Notes: generated from the letters alone by a model not told the origin. DNA of 64,000 nucleotides from Enterovibrio baiacu (GCF_004120195.1 NZ_SCHN01000007.1:310001-374000), one strand, 5' to 3'; positions 35,681 through 45,387 are shown, numbered from the stretch's first letter. Numbers and translations are program-made.

Positions 35681-37231
35681 CTAGCCGTCATTGCGATCCA
35701 GTTGTGCTTTGTTCGGCTGTACTTTTATGCCGATCCCCATTTTGTCCAGTGCACGTCGAATCAGCGGCAAGAACAAGACAAAAATCGAAATACACATGAT
35801 GGTGAGTGTTAGCGGGCGGTCCCACAGGAAGCTCAAGCTACCGTCGGAGATAATCAGCGCGCGGCTGAGATTGTTTTCCATAATGCCGCCCAAAATGAAA
35901 CCAAGCAGCATCGGTGCCATCGGGAAATCGAGCAGTTTGAGGAATATCGCCACCACGGTAATTAACACCATCATGTTGATGTCGAAGGTATTGAAACTCA
36001 CCAAGTACACGCCGGTGATTGAGAAGAACAAAATCAACGGAATCAAAATTGGGCGTGGAATGGCCAACAAACGCGAAATATAAGGGATCAGCGGTAAGTT
36101 CAGGATCAATAGCACCAAGTTGCCAAAGTACATCGAAATGATTACCGACCAGAACACGTCAGGGTTATCAACAAACAGACGTGGGCCCGGCTGAATACCG
36201 TAAGCAATCAATGCCCCCAACATAATGGCCGTTGTACCTGACCCCGGAATGCCCAAGGTAAGCAAAGGCACAAATGACCCCGTTGATGCAGCGTTATTTG
36301 CCGATTCTGGCGCTGCCAAGCCGCGCAGTGCCCCTTTACCAAACTTCTCTTTCAAGCGTTTTGGCGCAAGGTTACGCTCAAGGCCGTAAGCAAGGAATGA
36401 AGCAATGGTGGCGCCTGCGCCCGGCAACACGCCAACGATAAAGCCGAAGATGGAAGAACGCGCCACGGTGGGTGCCACTTCTTTCACTTCTTCTTTTGAC
36501 AGTTTCATGCTGCCTAGCGCAGCCATGTCCATGTCTTGCTCTTCTTCTTTGTGCTGCCCTTTCATCACTGTGGTCACCACTTCCGCCAATGCAAATGTCG
36601 CCATCGCAAGCAGCAAGAAGCTAATGCCATCCACCAAATCGATATTGTTAAAAGTAAAGCGCGGTGCACCTGTGATGGCGTCCGTACCGATCGTGGCAAT
36701 CATCAAGCCGAAGACGGTCATCGCCATGGCTTTCAGCACTTGCCCTTTACCTGCGAATGCAGACACTGCAGTAAGGCCCAAAATCATCAGTGCAAAGTAA
36801 TCAGAAGACTGGAAACTGAGTGATACCGAAGCCAACGCCGGCGCGGCGAAAAGCAGAATGATGGCACCAATCGTACCGCCAGTGAATGAGGAGTACGCTG
36901 CCAACGCAAGGGCTTTACCTGCTTGGCGTTGCTGCGCCATTGGGAAACCATCAAACGCGGTAACAACAGTACTTGCACAACCCGGCGCGTTGATCAGGAT
37001 GGACGACGTAGAGCCTCCAAAGACCGCACCGTAATACACCCCCGCCATCAAGATGATGCCAGACGCGGGATCAAGGCCGTAGGTAATCGGGATCATTAAC
37101 GCAACGGCTGAAATAGGGCCAAGACCTGGCAACATGCCAATGAAGGTGCCAGCAAAACAACCAACGACGACCATCATCAAGTTGAACGGCATTAAGGCGG
37201 TGCCTAAGCCGGTTGAGATTCCTTCCCACAT
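35681..37231 (-). CDS. tctA: Tripartite tricarboxylate transporter, large permease TctA
   Basis: 516 residues, about 12 membrane helices. Family signatures: GTFIGMLPGLGPISAVALMIP near residue 30, GGSTSSILINAPG near 70, and GLAAPESANNAASTGSFVPLLTLGIPGSGTTAIMLGAL near 310. It forms the transmembrane path with TctB and takes substrate from TctC, using an ion gradient. TctA of Salmonella carries citrate; other relatives carry aromatic or C4-C6 acids. It starts 4 bases after the tctB stop. Confidence 0.95.
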   Translation of the reverse strand: MWEGISTGLGTALMPFNLMMVVVGCFAGTFIGMLPGLGPISAVALMIPITYGLDPASGIILMAGVYYGAVFGGSTSSILINAPGCASTVVTAFDGFPMAQQRQAGKALALAAYSSFTGGTIGAIILLFAAPALASVSLSFQSSDYFALMILGLTAVSAFAGKGQVLKAMAMTVFGLMIATIGTDAITGAPRFTFNNIDLVDGISFLLLAMATFALAEVVTTVMKGQHKEEEQDMDMAALGSMKLSKEEVKEVAPTVARSSIFGFIVGVLPGAGATIASFLAYGLERNLAPKRLKEKFGKGALRGLAAPESANNAASTGSFVPLLTLGIPGSGTTAIMLGALIAYGIQPGPRLFVDNPDVFWSVIISMYFGNLVLLILNLPLIPYISRLLAIPRPILIPLILFFSITGVYLVSFNTFDINMMVLITVVAIFLKLLDFPMAPMLLGFILGGIMENNLSRALIISDGSLSFLWDRPLTLTIMCISIFVLFLPLIRRALDKMGIGIKVQPNKAQLDRNDG

Positions 37232-37235
37232 CGTC

Positions 37236-37709
37236 TTAACCTCCTAAAACTTGTGTAAACAAGCGACCCGGTGCGAGATAGATATCCAACAACTTCGCAA
37301 GTACAAACCAGATGCCAACAGCAAAAGGCACAGATGCTATGAACAGCGTTTTTGGTCGGCGTTCGCCGAGGATCCAATAACCGCCCACCAAAAATAGAAT
37401 CGTCGATAACGTAAAGCCCACCCATTCAAGGGCGAAAGCAAAAATCATGATCAGAACGAGAAGTTTCGCAACCAGCAGAAAATCGAGCCCAGCCACAGAG
37501 AGTTTGCTCGCAACGTCGCGGCGCGCTGTTACCAACATTAAAAATCCGAGAATGCCACCCAGCCAAGATAGGAAGATAGGCAGAGTTTGCGCATTAAACG
37601 GTTCATATTCATCGCCGGGAAACATAGGGATTTCACGCGCGTAAAAACCATAGGCCACTGAAAGACAGAGAAAGACGAGACCACCGATATGGTCTTTAGT
37701 GACAACCAT
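37236..37709 (-). CDS. tctB: Tripartite tricarboxylate transporter, small subunit TctB
   Basis: 157 residues from MVVTKDHIGGL at 37709, behind AAGGAG; an upstream in-frame start would add 11 unlikely residues (LVCCCIKECQ). Four membrane helices, low sequence conservation as usual for TctB, placed between tctC and tctA. It is needed for the permease complex. Confidence 0.9.
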   Translation of the reverse strand: MVVTKDHIGGLVFLCLSVAYGFYAREIPMFPGDEYEPFNAQTLPIFLSWLGGILGFLMLVTARRDVASKLSVAGLDFLLVAKLLVLIMIFAFALEWVGFTLSTILFLVGGYWILGERRPKTLFIASVPFAVGIWFVLAKLLDIYLAPGRLFTQVLGG

Positions 37710-37759
37710 CTGACACTCCTTGATACAACAACAAACGAGCAAGCCCGTCAGAAATAAGA

Positions 37760-37796
37760 ACGCCGAGCCCTGAGCCTAGTGCTAAGAACTCGGCGT
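37760..37796 (-). terminator. Intercistronic stem-loop between tctC and tctB
   Basis: ACGCCGAG and CTCGGCGT, a perfect 8-bp outer stem around a 21-base interior, just after the tctC stop. It may act as a partial terminator or 3' stabiliser so that more binding protein than permease is made. Confidence 0.65.
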
Positions 37797-37807
37797 GATT
37801 TTCATGA

Positions 37808-38791
37808 TTAGCGTAGGAAGCCAAGTTCCTTCATCAACGCACCCACTTCTTGCTCTTGGCCTTCAAGGAAGGTCACGAACTCCGCGCGTGGTTTGAAGAT
37901 CTCAGTCCAACCGTTACGGTCACGCACTGCTACCCACTCGTCGGTTGAGTACATTTTTTCCAGTGTTTGCGCGTATTCGTCTGCTTGTGCATCAGACAGC
38001 CCCGGCGCACCGAAGAAACCACGCCAGTTAACGAAGCTCGCGTCGTAACCTTGCTCTTTCAGGGTTGGAACGTCTGGCGCTGCAGGAGAGCGCTCATCGC
38101 TGGTAACAGCAAGAATGCGTACTTCACCCGCATTTTTCAGCGCCAATGCTTCACTAAAGCCCGTTGAAAGCACTTGGGTTTCACCCGAAAGCATACCTGC
38201 CATGGCTTTACCGCCCGCATCGTACGCCACGTATTTCACACGCTTAGGATCACCACCCGCCGCTTTAAATGCCATCGCGGCAACGAGGTGGTCCATGCCG
38301 CCACGTGATGAACCGCCAGCAACCGACACAGAACGCGGGTTCTCGTTGTAGTCAGCCACGATTTCTTTGAAGCTGTTGTACTTGGAGTTTTTCGGTACAA
38401 CGAACGCAGCATAGTCACCAATCGTTGCAGCAATCGGCGTCAAATCGCGGAAAGATTGAGGGAACACTTTAGAAAGGGAGCGAATGACGATAGGCGTGGA
38501 GTTCACCATCAAGGTGTTTTCTGATTGCTCAGCCACTTCAATCAAGTGCGCGATCGCTTTGCCGCCACCACCACCAGACATGTTTTCGTATGAGACGGTT
38601 TCCACCAAGCCAGATTTTGACAAGGCCTCACCGGTACCACGTGCGGTACCATCCCAACCACCACCTGCACCACCAGGGATGAGGAAGTGCACTTCTTCTA
38701 CAGCAGCCGATGCCATACCTGCGGTGAGTGCAGAGGTAAGTGCAATTGCGGCAACGAATGAACGCTTTTTGGTGAAAAGATTCGAAATCAT
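37808..38791 (-). CDS. tctC: Tripartite tricarboxylate transporter binding protein TctC
   Basis: 327 residues from MISNLFTKKRS at 38791, behind GAGGATA; the frame runs 13 codons farther without support. Signal peptide to ASA, then a two-lobed periplasmic binding protein with HFLIPGGAGGGWDGTARGTGEAL, the Bug/TctC ligand loop, YENMSGGGGGKAIAHL and GFFGAPGLS. It captures the tricarboxylate and delivers it to TctAB. First gene of the operon, divergent from the sensor kinase gene. Confidence 0.94.
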   Translation of the reverse strand: MISNLFTKKRSFVAAIALTSALTAGMASAAVEEVHFLIPGGAGGGWDGTARGTGEALSKSGLVETVSYENMSGGGGGKAIAHLIEVAEQSENTLMVNSTPIVIRSLSKVFPQSFRDLTPIAATIGDYAAFVVPKNSKYNSFKEIVADYNENPRSVSVAGGSSRGGMDHLVAAMAFKAAGGDPKRVKYVAYDAGGKAMAGMLSGETQVLSTGFSEALALKNAGEVRILAVTSDERSPAAPDVPTLKEQGYDASFVNWRGFFGAPGLSDAQADEYAQTLEKMYSTDEWVAVRDRNGWTEIFKPRAEFVTFLEGQEQEVGALMKELGFLR

Positions 38792-39032
38792 AGGTGTATA
38801 TCCTCGTGTCGTTCTGTCCTTAGGACGCATTTATTTTGTTGACCTACCCCTTCAAACTATTTCTCCATACTTGTGTTGGAAAGCTTCTGTATTTAATGTT
38901 TTTTTAGTGTTTAAAAAACGTTAAGTTCATTTTGTTCATAGACGTGACCCAGTGCTGAAAAATGGGAACCTGACGACGCACATCACGAAATAACGCGTAC
39001 AGTCAGCCACACATATAAGGATGTATCAGCAT

Positions 39033-40637
39033 ATGTTGCTTTCGCTTCGCTCATTTAAATTGAAAACCCGCATGGTGCTGATCCTCGGCATGATGGCGTT
39101 GTTACAAACCGGATTGATCGGTTTTTTTGCCTTGGCGTACCTCAGTCACTCCCTAGATGAACAGATAGGACAACGTGCGCTTCACGTTGCCAAAACCATT
39201 GCCTCGATTCCTGAAGTCATTGAAGCTGTAGAAAATCGAGACAGCGAATTGCTTCAACCCTTGACGATCGACCTCGCCAGCATCAATGGTGCGCGTTTTG
39301 TCGTGATTGGGGACAGAAACGGCATTCGTCTTGCCCACCCGTCTTGGAAGCGTGTTGGAAAACCCATGTACGACGACGATGGCGATTACAACGAACCCGC
39401 CCTTCTCTACGGCAAACCTTATATTCAAAAGGCAACAGGAAGCTTAGGGGCATCAGTGCGTGGTAAAGCCCCCATCTTTGACGCCAACCAAGAAAACGTC
39501 GTCGGTATCATCTCTGTGGGGTTCATGCTCGATACGGTCGAAGCGATCATCGATCGCTATCGAAATACCTTGTATCTCGTGATTTCACTCAGTTTCGGCT
39601 TGAGCGTGCTCACCGGACTATGGTTTGCCTCTCACTTTAAAAAGGCCATTTTTGGTTTAGAGCCAGAACAAATCGGCCAATTGTTCCAAGAGCGAAATGC
39701 CACCTTGGAATCCATTCGCGAAGGGATCATTGCGGTAAACAGCCAAGGTAATATCACCACCTTTAACCGCGCCGCGATCGAAACACTGGGGTTGGATGCA
39801 AACACCGAACTCACGGGACAACCGATTGAAGAAATCTTGCCCGACAGCCGTTTAATGAACGTGATGCTTTCTGGAAAACCGCAGTTTGATAAAGAGATAT
39901 GGTTGCAAGACAGAAACCTGATCGTAAACCGACTGCCGATGGTCCAAGACAGCGAAATCACGGGCGTCGTGTCGAGTTTCAGACGAAAAGATGAACTTGA
40001 TTTGGTGAGCCGTCGCTTAACCCAAATCCAAAAATACGCAGACACATTACGTAGCCAATCTCACGAGTACTCGAACAAACTTCACACCATCGCAGGACTC
40101 ATTCAGATCGGTGCAACCGAAGAAGCCTTGGCGCTTATTGGCCAAGAAACCTTAAGCCACCAAGCCTTGATTCAATTGCTGGTGGAAGCCGTGCCAGACC
40201 CGATTCTCGCAGGCTGTTTACTCGGGAAGTACAACCGCGCCAAAGAACTTGGCTTACACCTTGATATCGATCCTGAAAGCAGCATGAAGGCGATCCCGGA
40301 TCGTATTCCTCGCGAGGAGTTGGTGAGCATTCTCGGTAACCTGATTGATAACGCCCTCGAAGCCACGCTCCAAAACCAGAAATTCGAAGTGAAGCTCTCG
40401 ATGACGGACTTGGGTAATGACCTTATTTTCGAAATTGAAGATCAAGGCGCAGGAATTCCCGAAGAGCAGCACGAAAACATATTCCGCAAAGGTGTCACAA
40501 CAAAACAGGGAGAAGGCCATGGATTCGGGCTTCATTTGGTCACTAAATTGCTTCAAAAGCTCGGTGGCACCATTATGTTAGAACCGGGTGACAAGGCGGG
40601 AAGTCGCTTTACAGTCTATATCCCTAAAAACAGATAA
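39033..40637 (+). CDS. CitA/DcuS-type sensor histidine kinase
   Basis: 534 residues if started at the ATG at 39033; one at 39021 is also possible but abuts the AAGG. Two membrane helices (about 12-37 and 175-200) frame a periplasmic PDC sensor domain. RFVVIGDRNGIRLAHPSWKRVGKPM is the carboxylate-sensing motif seen in CitA and DcuS. A cytoplasmic PAS domain follows (about 220-320), then the H box SHEYSNKLHTIAGL and an ATPase domain with N box NLIDNALEA, DQGAGIP and GHGFGLHLV. It presumably senses the substrate of the divergent tct operon. Confidence 0.92.
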   Translation: MLLSLRSFKLKTRMVLILGMMALLQTGLIGFFALAYLSHSLDEQIGQRALHVAKTIASIPEVIEAVENRDSELLQPLTIDLASINGARFVVIGDRNGIRLAHPSWKRVGKPMYDDDGDYNEPALLYGKPYIQKATGSLGASVRGKAPIFDANQENVVGIISVGFMLDTVEAIIDRYRNTLYLVISLSFGLSVLTGLWFASHFKKAIFGLEPEQIGQLFQERNATLESIREGIIAVNSQGNITTFNRAAIETLGLDANTELTGQPIEEILPDSRLMNVMLSGKPQFDKEIWLQDRNLIVNRLPMVQDSEITGVVSSFRRKDELDLVSRRLTQIQKYADTLRSQSHEYSNKLHTIAGLIQIGATEEALALIGQETLSHQALIQLLVEAVPDPILAGCLLGKYNRAKELGLHLDIDPESSMKAIPDRIPREELVSILGNLIDNALEATLQNQKFEVKLSMTDLGNDLIFEIEDQGAGIPEEQHENIFRKGVTTKQGEGHGFGLHLVTKLLQKLGGTIMLEPGDKAGSRFTVYIPKNR

Positions 40638-40709
40638 CGATAAAGAAAAGACCAGAAAACACATAGAAAGCTATTGGTAAACCATTGGAAAGATTATCGA
40701 AAGTAAATA

Positions 40710-40722
40710 GTTACACTGTAAC
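40710..40722. promoter_or_regulatory. Small palindrome before the response regulator gene
   Basis: GTTACACTGTAAC, symmetric about its central base, 36 bases before the response-regulator start in the 121-base gap after the kinase gene. Possible operator; unproven. Confidence 0.3.
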
Positions 40723-40758
40723 ACTTACTATGCAAAAAACACGGAAGAAGCAGTATTT

Positions 40759-41484
40759 ATGACCCAAAACATACGAGTCGTCATTGCAGAAGATGACCAT
40801 CAAATCGCAGAAATTCAAAAGCGTTTTCTTGAGCGTATAGACGGTTTTGAACTGGTGGGTATAGCGCACACTCTTGAAGATGCAGAAGATCTGGTCGATG
40901 TTTTTCAGCCAGAGTTAATTCTGCTCGATAACCATTTTCCAAATGGCACAGGGCTCGATCTGCTGAGAAAACTACGCGCCAATAACTGCGCCACCGATGT
41001 CATTTTGATCACAGCCGCCAAAGAAGTCGATACGCTAAGAGAAGCACTGCGCAGTGGCGTGTTTTACTATATTCTCAAGCCATTGGTGTTTGAACGCCTT
41101 CAAGAAGTGCTCAGCCAATACGCCGCGCACTTGGATAAACTGAAAGCGATGGAATCCCTCGCACAAACCGATGTCGACACCCTGCTCCCGCAACGCGCAA
41201 CAAACACAGCGGCACCTCAACAAGAGCCACAAACAACGCATTCACACCAACGCCTACCAAAAGGCATCGATGTCATCACCCTCGACAAAATTCGCGCGGT
41301 TTTCAGCGATGCCGATGAGTCACTCAACGCAGAGGAAGTCGGCACATTGATCGGCGCAAGCCGCACCACCGCACGACGCTATCTGGAATACATGGTGAGC
41401 GCCCAAGAACTCGAAGCACAGGTGAATTACGGCAGCGTGGGCAGGCCAGAACGACGGTATTTGGCTTTGGGTATGACGCACTAA
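40759..41484 (+). CDS. CitB/DcuR-type response regulator
   Basis: 241 residues. Receiver domain (1-125) with acidic pocket EDD (11-13), phospho-acceptor D57 in LILLDNHFPNG and K107 in YILKPL. After a Gln/Thr-rich linker, a C-terminal helix-turn-helix (about 170-235) contains NAEEVGTLIGASRTTARRYLEYMV, as in CitB and DcuR. Partner of the kinase upstream, and the likely activator of tctCBA and the CoA genes across the divergent promoter region. Confidence 0.92.
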   Translation: MTQNIRVVIAEDDHQIAEIQKRFLERIDGFELVGIAHTLEDAEDLVDVFQPELILLDNHFPNGTGLDLLRKLRANNCATDVILITAAKEVDTLREALRSGVFYYILKPLVFERLQEVLSQYAAHLDKLKAMESLAQTDVDTLLPQRATNTAAPQQEPQTTHSHQRLPKGIDVITLDKIRAVFSDADESLNAEEVGTLIGASRTTARRYLEYMVSAQELEAQVNYGSVGRPERRYLALGMTH

Positions 41485-41667
41485 AAACGGTAAAAAGCCC
41501 GCTCGCTGCTTCTTTGCTAAGCCAAAATAGATTTCGCTTCATCTGTGATCTTTGCTAGACAATTAGAACCCAACACATTCAGTTATAGTGCACTAAAGCC
41601 CTTTTACTCGCATTCTCTTTCCAAGCGTTTTAGGGTGATGTGGCTAACCTAACAATGGATAACCAAC

Positions 41668-42561
41668 ATGCCTTCAACACAAAGCCTTTCCCTGCCCTTG
41701 CCGTCTAATTTTCGACACCAAGACTTCATCGTGTTTCATCAGCGCGATAAGACTGAACTTTCAGAGCAGGTGAACGGAATGGAAATACATAAAGGTGTGT
41801 TGATGAACACTATTCCATGTCGGCTTTCACTGTCTCTAGGTTCAGAGAACGCAACCATGACACTCAGTGCTGACACTGATGAAAATGTATTGAGTGAGCG
41901 TGAGTTCGCATTACTAGCAAGCCGTATGCTTGGGCTTCAGCAAGACATCGCAGGTTTCGAAAACAAATACCAACATCACCCTGATATCTCGCGCCTTCTT
42001 GCGCATCAACACGGTTTACGCATTCCCCAAACAACGACCCCATTTGAAGCAATCTCCTGGGCGATTACTGGGCAACTGATCAGTGTGGAAGCTGCTATAT
42101 CCATTCGCAGAAAATTGATTGAGGCGACAGGAAAGCCACATAGCAGCGGCATTTGGTGTTTGCCGGATGAACATATTCTGGCAAACACCGACATCGACAC
42201 CTACCGAGCCTGTGGATACTCGAACAGCAAATCGACTACTCTACAACGAATTGCACAGGCCATCATGGCTAACGAATTAGACTTATCACCAGATAGAGAC
42301 CCATTGGATGTGGGGAAAGAGTTACTCGCGATTAAAGGGATAGGACCTTGGACGGTCAGTTATACCCTGCTGCGTGGTTTCGGGTATCTAGACGGTTCGC
42401 TTCATGGAGATGTGGCCGTTAGACGAAACATACAGCGTTTGCTTGGTAGCGACGAAAAACCGACAGAGAAAGAAGCGCAAAAATGGTTAGCCGAATTCGC
42501 CCCTTGGCGCGCCCTCGTTGCCGCACACCTATGGGCGATGGATAAGGAGAAAGCTTATTAA
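41668..42561 (+). CDS. DNA-3-methyladenine glycosylase II (AlkA-like)
   Basis: 297 residues. N-terminal beta domain, then the helix-hairpin-helix GPD fold with LLAIKGIGPWTVSYTLLRGFGYLDGSLHGDVAVRRNIQ: hairpin GIGPWT and catalytic Asp in HGDVAVRR. It removes alkylated purines from DNA in base excision repair. No ada regulator domain is attached or adjacent. The ribosome site is weak (GGATAACC). Confidence 0.87.
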   Translation: MPSTQSLSLPLPSNFRHQDFIVFHQRDKTELSEQVNGMEIHKGVLMNTIPCRLSLSLGSENATMTLSADTDENVLSEREFALLASRMLGLQQDIAGFENKYQHHPDISRLLAHQHGLRIPQTTTPFEAISWAITGQLISVEAAISIRRKLIEATGKPHSSGIWCLPDEHILANTDIDTYRACGYSNSKSTTLQRIAQAIMANELDLSPDRDPLDVGKELLAIKGIGPWTVSYTLLRGFGYLDGSLHGDVAVRRNIQRLLGSDEKPTEKEAQKWLAEFAPWRALVAAHLWAMDKEKAY

Positions 42562-42660
42562 CGACAATAACGGACATGTTTCGACCTCGTTAGCCTCATG
42601 CATTTCAAAGCAATCCGCATTTATAACCATCTTACTTGTTGAAGATTTATACGACTCGAC

Positions 42661-43791
42661 GTGAAAACGAGCAATCAACCCTCGAAAGCCTCGTTCAATA
42701 AGGTATTGAGTGCAGGCTTGCTGTATCCTCCGCGCTCTCGTAACGTGATCTGTGACGCATTTATGCACTATAAAAATATGCTGGGGTATCGATACCCTAA
42801 AGGTCCGTTTGCCATGATCAGCGTATACACCTTCACGGGTGCTGCTGTAATCACGTCGACGGTTTTTTCATTGCTGCTTTTCCTTTCGATAGACGACAGT
42901 CCACTCATGAAAGGCCTTTTTGGCACGCTGGCTATCATTTTTGAAGCGGGCAAGTTCTATGCTTGGTATGAGTTTGGCGAACGTCGTGCACACAAGAACT
43001 ACACGGGCGCGATCACTTCTTTGATTTTCTACTTGGTGCTTGCTGCAATCTCCATTGGCGGCAGCGTGGGTGGCATCAACAGTGCAACCAATAAAGCGCA
43101 AAGTGTTATTGCTATCGAACAATCGAAGGTCGATGCCTACGATCGTCAGATCGAATCGATTGAGAAGCAGATTCAGCTGAACAACCTTGCGGCCGAAAAG
43201 TACATTGAGATGGAGCGCATCGCGACAGGCGTTACGCGTATTCAAAAACAGAACAATGAATTACGCGAACAACAAATTCGTTTGGCCGCAGAACGTGATG
43301 CCCTTCCGCCTGTTGCTCAAGGGTCTGCGATTGGTTTGATCAACAGCTTGGCGGACGCATTCAACGTTTCAACCCAAATCGCGCAGCTTGGTTTAGTGGT
43401 ATTCCTCTCTATTTTGCTTGATTTGTTCGCCGCCTTCTTTGTCGGTGTGATCGGTGAAGAGCTTCGTTTCCGTCGTTTCTATGAACATTTCGGTGAGATT
43501 ACGTTAACGCCGCAAACCATGACGGTGCCAGTGGGTTTTATCGAGCACAAACCTGAACAGGATGTGGTGTACAACCAAAACCACCAAGAAACCGAAGACC
43601 AAGCGCCGCCGCTAACCTTGACTGAAAGTGTTGAGAAAGCCGTTCGCGATGGTGTGATTACCTGTTCGAAAAAAGCGGTGGCAAAACATTTCTTGCTGGC
43701 AGCGGATGACGTCGATGCCTTGTTTGAGCAGATGATGGAAGCTGGCGTGATGGCGAAAAAAGCCAATCACCATTATTACCTTGCTCAATAG
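42661..43791 (+). CDS. Four-helix membrane protein with coiled coil and C-terminal winged-helix-like domain
   Basis: 376 residues if started at GTG 42661; the start is uncertain, with no clear ribosome site. ATG 42814 (preceded by AAAGG) is an alternative that removes the first 51 residues. Membrane helices at about 53-75, 84-101, 118-138 and 238-262. EAGKFYAWYEFGERRAHKNY stands between helices 2 and 3. A coiled coil (about 150-215) lies between helices 3 and 4. The last 60 residues (ESVEKAVRDGVITCSKKAVAKHF...) look like a winged helix. I do not recognise the family. Confidence 0.7.
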   Translation: MKTSNQPSKASFNKVLSAGLLYPPRSRNVICDAFMHYKNMLGYRYPKGPFAMISVYTFTGAAVITSTVFSLLLFLSIDDSPLMKGLFGTLAIIFEAGKFYAWYEFGERRAHKNYTGAITSLIFYLVLAAISIGGSVGGINSATNKAQSVIAIEQSKVDAYDRQIESIEKQIQLNNLAAEKYIEMERIATGVTRIQKQNNELREQQIRLAAERDALPPVAQGSAIGLINSLADAFNVSTQIAQLGLVVFLSILLDLFAAFFVGVIGEELRFRRFYEHFGEITLTPQTMTVPVGFIEHKPEQDVVYNQNHQETEDQAPPLTLTESVEKAVRDGVITCSKKAVAKHFLLAADDVDALFEQMMEAGVMAKKANHHYYLAQ

Positions 43792-43844
43792 AAACAAACT
43801 TAACATCGTTCCTTCTTCAAAAGAAACGTCATGTTAAGAAAAGG

Positions 43845-43872
43845 AAAAGCGCCGATATCGGCGCTTTTTTTG
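43845..43872. terminator. Bidirectional terminator
   Basis: AAAAGCGCCGAT directly followed by ATCGGCGCTTTT and more T, between two convergent genes. Confidence 0.92.
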
Positions 43873-43908
43873 TTAGTCACTTTGCTTTGGAATTGCGTAT
43901 GGGAGCAA

Positions 43909-45210
43909 TTAATTATTCGCAGTTGCCGTCACAGACTCACCGGATGATGCAGGAGCCAAAGACGTTTCGGGCAAGCTACCCGCTTTTTGCTCAATAAAGG
44001 GGTTCAACGCCTCTGGCTTTATCGTACTAATTATCGATTTCAAATCACCAATTAACGTTTCATGGCTTTCGTTTGCCTGCTCAAGCGCAGTCACTTGCGC
44101 CGTAAGCACCTGGTTTTTTGATTGCTTTGACGACAAATCAGCATTCACCGCATCCAATCTCGCCATCAGCGCCGCCAATTGAGGATCATCGCTCGCCTCT
44201 ACATTGGCTTTCTCGTTCAGTGCCGCCACTTTATCCGCGAGAACATCCGCTTGACGCTGCATTGGCGTGTTTCGTAAATCGAGATCATCCAACGTTTGCG
44301 CGATCACATGTAGTCGATTTTCGAGCTCCAAAATCAGCGGTTCAAACTTATCGTCCTCCACATTCTTAAACTTCTTCACCTCTTGCCCGATGTGTTTGAG
44401 GTGAGCAATTTCAAACTGCACGTCTGCAACAGCATGGCCAATGGCTTCAACATCTCTTGGATTAAGGTTGACGACAGCTTGGGCCTGCTCAAGTGTGGCA
44501 CTGGTTTTTGTATAGCTAATCGGAGCAACCGTCTTAAACCCCTGTTTGCGTAATGTCGCGATTTCCGTCTGCAGCGGTGCAATGTTGCGCTTCATCACGA
44601 CCAAGGCTTCCAACTGCTTGGCTTTATGAAGAAATTCAGCCTGTTTGACTTGCGCATCATCAATCTCGTTGTCTTCGACATAGCTGTAGAGCTTGTAATA
44701 ATCCCGCTCAACACTGCGAAACTTGGTTGCGTAAACAGATTTGGCATCCATCTCGTTGAGGTACGCCATTTGAGCAATTGAATCTGCGAGTAAGGAATCT
44801 GCTGTCTTCTTCAAGCCCTGCAATTTGTCATATTGAACTAAGACAGTCGCAAGGTATTCATTAAACTTGTCGGCATACGTCCCTGATGAAAAAACAGAGT
44901 AACTCTCCATTGTCTTTGCTGGGTTTGATGCAAACTCGTCATAAACATCGACGGCATCATCCCACGCATCAAAAAGTGTATTCACTGTGCTTTTGCTATA
45001 GATAACCAGCTCTTTGCTCTCAGCCACTTTTTCAAACCACGACGAATAATCCGCTTTGGCTTTTTCATAAACTTGAAGTGTATTTTGGTTTTCTTGCATG
45101 GCGGGTTTGTTGGTGTCACTGGCTGCTTGGCGAGGTTCAGAGGTCGACTGGCAAGCGCTAACGCTTGCAATGATCAACACTGCCAATGCAGGTTTGGTAA
45201 ATCGGTTCAT
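43909..45210 (-). CDS. Coiled-coil lipoprotein, unrecognised
   Basis: 433 residues. Lipoprotein signal MNRFTKPALAVLIIASVSAC with Cys20 lipidated; the residues after Cys are QS, so outer-membrane sorting is expected. The rest is almost wholly helical and charged, with predicted coiled coils (about 60-180, 255-390) and an Ala/Ser-rich end. GGGGCTAGCGCT stands before the ATG. No enzyme motif. A CRP-like site lies 162 bases upstream. Could be a periplasmic structural or tethering protein. Confidence 0.75.
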   Translation of the reverse strand: MNRFTKPALAVLIIASVSACQSTSEPRQAASDTNKPAMQENQNTLQVYEKAKADYSSWFEKVAESKELVIYSKSTVNTLFDAWDDAVDVYDEFASNPAKTMESYSVFSSGTYADKFNEYLATVLVQYDKLQGLKKTADSLLADSIAQMAYLNEMDAKSVYATKFRSVERDYYKLYSYVEDNEIDDAQVKQAEFLHKAKQLEALVVMKRNIAPLQTEIATLRKQGFKTVAPISYTKTSATLEQAQAVVNLNPRDVEAIGHAVADVQFEIAHLKHIGQEVKKFKNVEDDKFEPLILELENRLHVIAQTLDDLDLRNTPMQRQADVLADKVAALNEKANVEASDDPQLAALMARLDAVNADLSSKQSKNQVLTAQVTALEQANESHETLIGDLKSIISTIKPEALNPFIEQKAGSLPETSLAPASSGESVTATANN

Positions 45211-45371
45211 AGCGCTAGCCCCTTCATCATGTTCTTTTTTATTGTCTTTAATCGTCTTTTCGACACGGCAACCACTGAATGGATAGCAAAACGCCGCATA
45301 CGCTTTTGCGATTTTTTCGTTGAGTACTGTTCAATCTAGTTCAATAAACCTTTAAAGCTGACAGCGAATAA

Positions 45372-45387
45372 AGTGATCGAAATCACA
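45372..45387. promoter_or_regulatory. CRP-like binding site
   Basis: A GTGA, six bases, TCACA (45373-45387): it matches the CRP consensus TGTGA-N6-TCACA at nine of ten positions. It is upstream of both the lipoprotein gene (162 bases) and tcyP (about 640 bases); the nearer gene is the likelier target. Confidence 0.6.
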
